Assembly: GCA_937877625.1 (NCBI GenBank)
Contig: CALFJG010000047.1
Location: 1-64,000 of the forward strand
DNA length: 64,000 nt
Reading direction: 5' to 3'
Origin: an uncultured Prevotellaceae bacterium
GTDB taxonomy: Bacteria; Bacteroidota; Bacteroidia; Bacteroidales; Bacteroidaceae
Numbering within the stretch: the first letter of the stretch is position 1; every line of letters begins with the position of its first letter. Under the pieces are notes generated by a model. That model saw only the letters and a program-made list of their open reading frames with translations, had not been told where the DNA came from and did not search any database. This document shows positions 63,767-64,000 of this stretch, piece by piece. The position numbers and the translations under genes were made by a program.

Positions 63767-64000
63767 ATGTACACCATCAAGTTTACGGGAGAGTTTAAAC
63801 GCCAGATGAAGATGTGTGAACGTCGTGGCTATGACATGGAGTTATTACGCGAAGTTATCCGAATACTTTCCACTGAGGGTAAGTTACCCGAGAAATACTT
63901 ACCCCACATGTTACACGGTGACCGCAAAGGGCAGTGGGAATGTCACATCCAGCCAAACTGGCTGCTTGTTTGGAAACAGTACGATACGGAACTTGTTCTT
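63767..64000 (+). CDS. YafQ-type mRNA interferase toxin, partial (window end)
   Basis: The frame opens at 63767 and is still open after 78 codons at the window end. The sequence (MYTIKFTGEFKRQMKMCERRGYD, then LPEKYLPHMLHGDRKGQWECHIQPNWLLVWK) fits the RelE/YafQ family of ribosome-dependent nucleases. The conserved His in the middle and the HIQPNWLLVWK motif, with a Trp-rich core, are present; the last residues with the final His/Asp site are beyond the window. Confidence 0.8.
   Translation, partial: MYTIKFTGEFKRQMKMCERRGYDMELLREVIRILSTEGKLPEKYLPHMLHGDRKGQWECHIQPNWLLVWKQYDTELVL

Overview
The window comes from a Bacteroidota chromosome, most likely order Bacteroidales and close to Prevotellaceae. 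Evidence seen directly: many TAnnTTTG-type -7 boxes a short distance upstream of genes, roughly 50% G+C, Bacteroidota-restricted families (DUF4831, DUF4105, a BT0820-type HAD protein), surface proteins ending in the DLQGRR...GIYIV type tail, a long SecA with a SEC-C tail, and an RhuM-Fic protein. The genus is inferred.

Layout. 1-7.6 kb: a Kelch-sodium symporter fusion, then a redox cluster (carboxymuconolactone decarboxylase/cupin, SDR, flavodoxin lipoprotein) divergent from an AraC regulator. 7.6-11.6 kb: a 1258-aa secreted protein preceded by a G10 tract, and a 55-aa gene behind it. 21.7-11.9 kb (minus): glycosyltransferase, rfbA, a secreted protein, HAD, nnrD, DUF4831, an ABC ATPase and topB. 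25.3-21.9 kb (minus): a translationally coupled pair of secreted proteins. 25.6-26.2 kb: a TetR regulator. 33.2-26.6 kb (minus): ligA, dapA, hemolysin III, deoD and an S9 peptidase, with trmD divergent. 45.3-34.2 kb (minus): lipoprotein, uvrD/pcrA, pgi, HAD, DUF4105, a degenerate phosphatase-fold protein and secA. 45.5-48 kb: a nucleoside MFS permease and a lipoprotein. 48.1-49.8 kb: a decayed island with a truncated exported protein, an rhuM-fic gene split by an amber codon, and a thioredoxin-family remnant. 51.7-49.8 kb (minus): djlA and a GHL10-type protein. 52-55 kb: htpG, tRNA-Lys and a small lipoprotein. 56.9-55.4 kb (minus): mlaE-mlaF. 57.3-62.9 kb (plus): tsaC-type protein, a ClC channel, fmt, gmd and GDP-fucose synthase. 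The end holds a purM 3' fragment and a YafQ-type toxin-antitoxin pair cut by the window edge.

Most of the unexplained structure lies between genes. There are three blocks of 21-bp periodic repeats (about 12, 13 and 2 units), all between convergently transcribed genes. There is a family of hairpin elements ending in AGGTGGGTTCTATT-like inverted repeats, with five full or partial copies, and a family built on TTTTAGCGGACAGCA. The 21-bp arrays, whose units are two DNA turns long and dyad-symmetric, are the best candidate here for something undescribed.

Gene cooperation: gmd and the fucose synthase make GDP-L-fucose from GDP-mannose. RfbA makes dTDP-glucose beside a double-domain glycosyltransferase. 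MlaE and MlaF form the core of a phospholipid ABC transporter. DeoD and the nucleoside permease serve nucleoside salvage. The AraC-divergent cluster looks like a quinone or electrophile response unit. All functions are from recognition of the sequence; no searches were run.
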